Assembly: GCF_016654015.1 (NCBI RefSeq)
Contig: NZ_JAEPWM010000001.1
Location: 806,001-870,000 of the forward strand
DNA length: 64,000 nt
Reading direction: 5' to 3'
Origin: Ramlibacter ginsenosidimutans
Lineage (GTDB): Bacteria; Pseudomonadota; Gammaproteobacteria; Burkholderiales; Burkholderiaceae_C
Shown here one piece after another: positions 63,433 to 64,000 of the stretch. The number at the start of each line of letters is the position of its first letter. Within the stretch, counting starts at the first letter, position 1. The position numbers were made by a program, and so were the translations under genes. A model generated the notes under the pieces. That model was given only the letters and a program-made list of their open reading frames with translations, did not search any database and was not told where the DNA came from.

Positions 63433-64000
63433 TCAGCCGGCGGCCAGCGGCAGTCCCTGCTCCACCAGGCTGGCATGCAGCGCCGAGCCGAGCGGGAGGA
63501 TGTCGTCGTTGAAGTCGTAGCGGGTCATGTGCAGCATGCAGCTGCCTTCGCCGCCCTGGCCGATCCGCAGGTAGGCGCCCGGCTTGACCTGCAGCATGAA
63601 CGAGAAGTCCTCGGCGCCCATGCTGGGGTCCATGTTGCGCACGACGTTGTCCGGCCCGACCAGGGACTCCGCGACGTTCGCGGCAAATTCTGTTTCGCGC
63701 GGCGTGTTGATGGTCGCCGGGTAGATGCGCTCGTAATGCACGGTGGCGCTGGCGCCGAAGCCGAGGGCCACGGCAGCGCACAGCTCGTGCAGCCGCTTCT
63801 CGACCAGGTCCTGGACGTCGGCGCTGAAGGTGCGCACGGTGCCGACCAGGGTCGCCTTGCCGGGGATGACGCTCATCGCGTGCAGGTCGCCGGCCTCCAT
63901 CGCACAGAGGCTGATCACGGCCCCGTCGACCGCCCGCACGTTGCGCGAGACGATGCTCTGCACCGCGGTGATGATGTGCGCCGCGACCACGACGGGATCG
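63433..64000 (-). CDS. M20-family amidohydrolase, partial (hippurate hydrolase-like)
   Basis: The frame enters from the right edge and ends at 63433; only the C-terminal ~189 residues are visible. VVAAHIITAVQSIVSRNV, VIPGKATLVGTVRTFSADVQ (the dimerisation domain) and MDPSMGAEDFSFMLQVKPGA (with the metal-binding Glu) match M20D peptidases such as N-acyl-amino-acid or hippurate hydrolases. It lies just ahead of the peptide importer, so the ligand taken up may be its substrate. Confidence 0.9.
   Translation of the reverse strand, partial: DPVVVAAHIITAVQSIVSRNVRAVDGAVISLCAMEAGDLHAMSVIPGKATLVGTVRTFSADVQDLVEKRLHELCAAVALGFGASATVHYERIYPATINTPRETEFAANVAESLVGPDNVVRNMDPSMGAEDFSFMLQVKPGAYLRIGQGGEGSCMLHMTRYDFNDDILPLGSALHASLVEQGLPLAAG

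Overview
The window reads as a chromosomal segment of a high-GC betaproteobacterium of the Burkholderiales, most likely Comamonadaceae (Ramlibacter/Variovorax type). The basis is uniformly high third-position GC, two orphan tripartite-tricarboxylate (Bug) receptors, the zwf/pgi/tal carbon cluster with an RpiR-family regulator, and Comamonadaceae-style dispersed intergenic hairpins. The genus is inference. I saw no rRNA, tRNA, CRISPR array, insertion sequence, integrase or phage gene. Long antisense open frames are a GC artefact and were left out. Two genes run off the window: a lipoprotein at the left end and an M20 amidohydrolase at the right end.

Layout. 0-8 kb: partial lipoprotein, LuxR-type regulator, an MlaE/MCE/lipoprotein lipid-transport operon without an ATPase, glutathione reductase, and a FecR-domain protein with a very long helical tail. 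8-14.6 kb: AMP nucleosidase, phosphatidylserine decarboxylase, a two-gene NodI/NodJ-like ABC exporter, then two FMN-split-barrel proteins, the second also carrying a GAF domain. 14.6-26 kb: hemerythrin-like protein, GMC oxidoreductase, crotonase, the ohrR-ohr peroxide module with a clear operator, a SrkA-like kinase, an FAH-family hydrolase divergent from two Bug receptors and a ModA-like protein, and htpG with a sigma-32-type promoter.

26-34.4 kb is the most unusual region. Two divergent operons encode a dual alpha/beta hydrolase, a GH2 glycosidase, an acyl carrier protein and an AcpS-type phosphopantetheinyl transferase on one side, and an acyl-CoA dehydrogenase, an amino acid:[carrier protein] ligase and a DUF1839 protein on the other. 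Together they look like a dedicated pathway that charges an amino acid onto a carrier protein, oxidises it and passes it on; the product is unknown.

34.5-42.2 kb: a QseBC/PmrAB-like two-component system with TTAGC-N6-TTAGC direct repeats at its own promoter and at a neighbouring secreted-protein gene, divergent from an archaic (Csu-type) chaperone-usher pilus operon. 42.2-47.2 kb: a papain-like secreted protease, a DUF805 protein, and a reduced flagellar export-gate operon (fliQ, fliR, flhB, a FlhA-FliP chimera, fliA). 47.5-54 kb: glycine-zipper and PepSY proteins with a PhoPQ-like system, a DUF4186 protein, small membrane proteins and a Nudix hydrolase. 53.7-58.7 kb: pgi and tal divergent from zwf and a HexR/RpiR regulator, with two matching palindromes between them. 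58.7-64 kb: a dipeptide-type ABC importer with no DppB-like permease and a repeat-derived N-terminal extension on its second ATPase, plus the M20 amidohydrolase.
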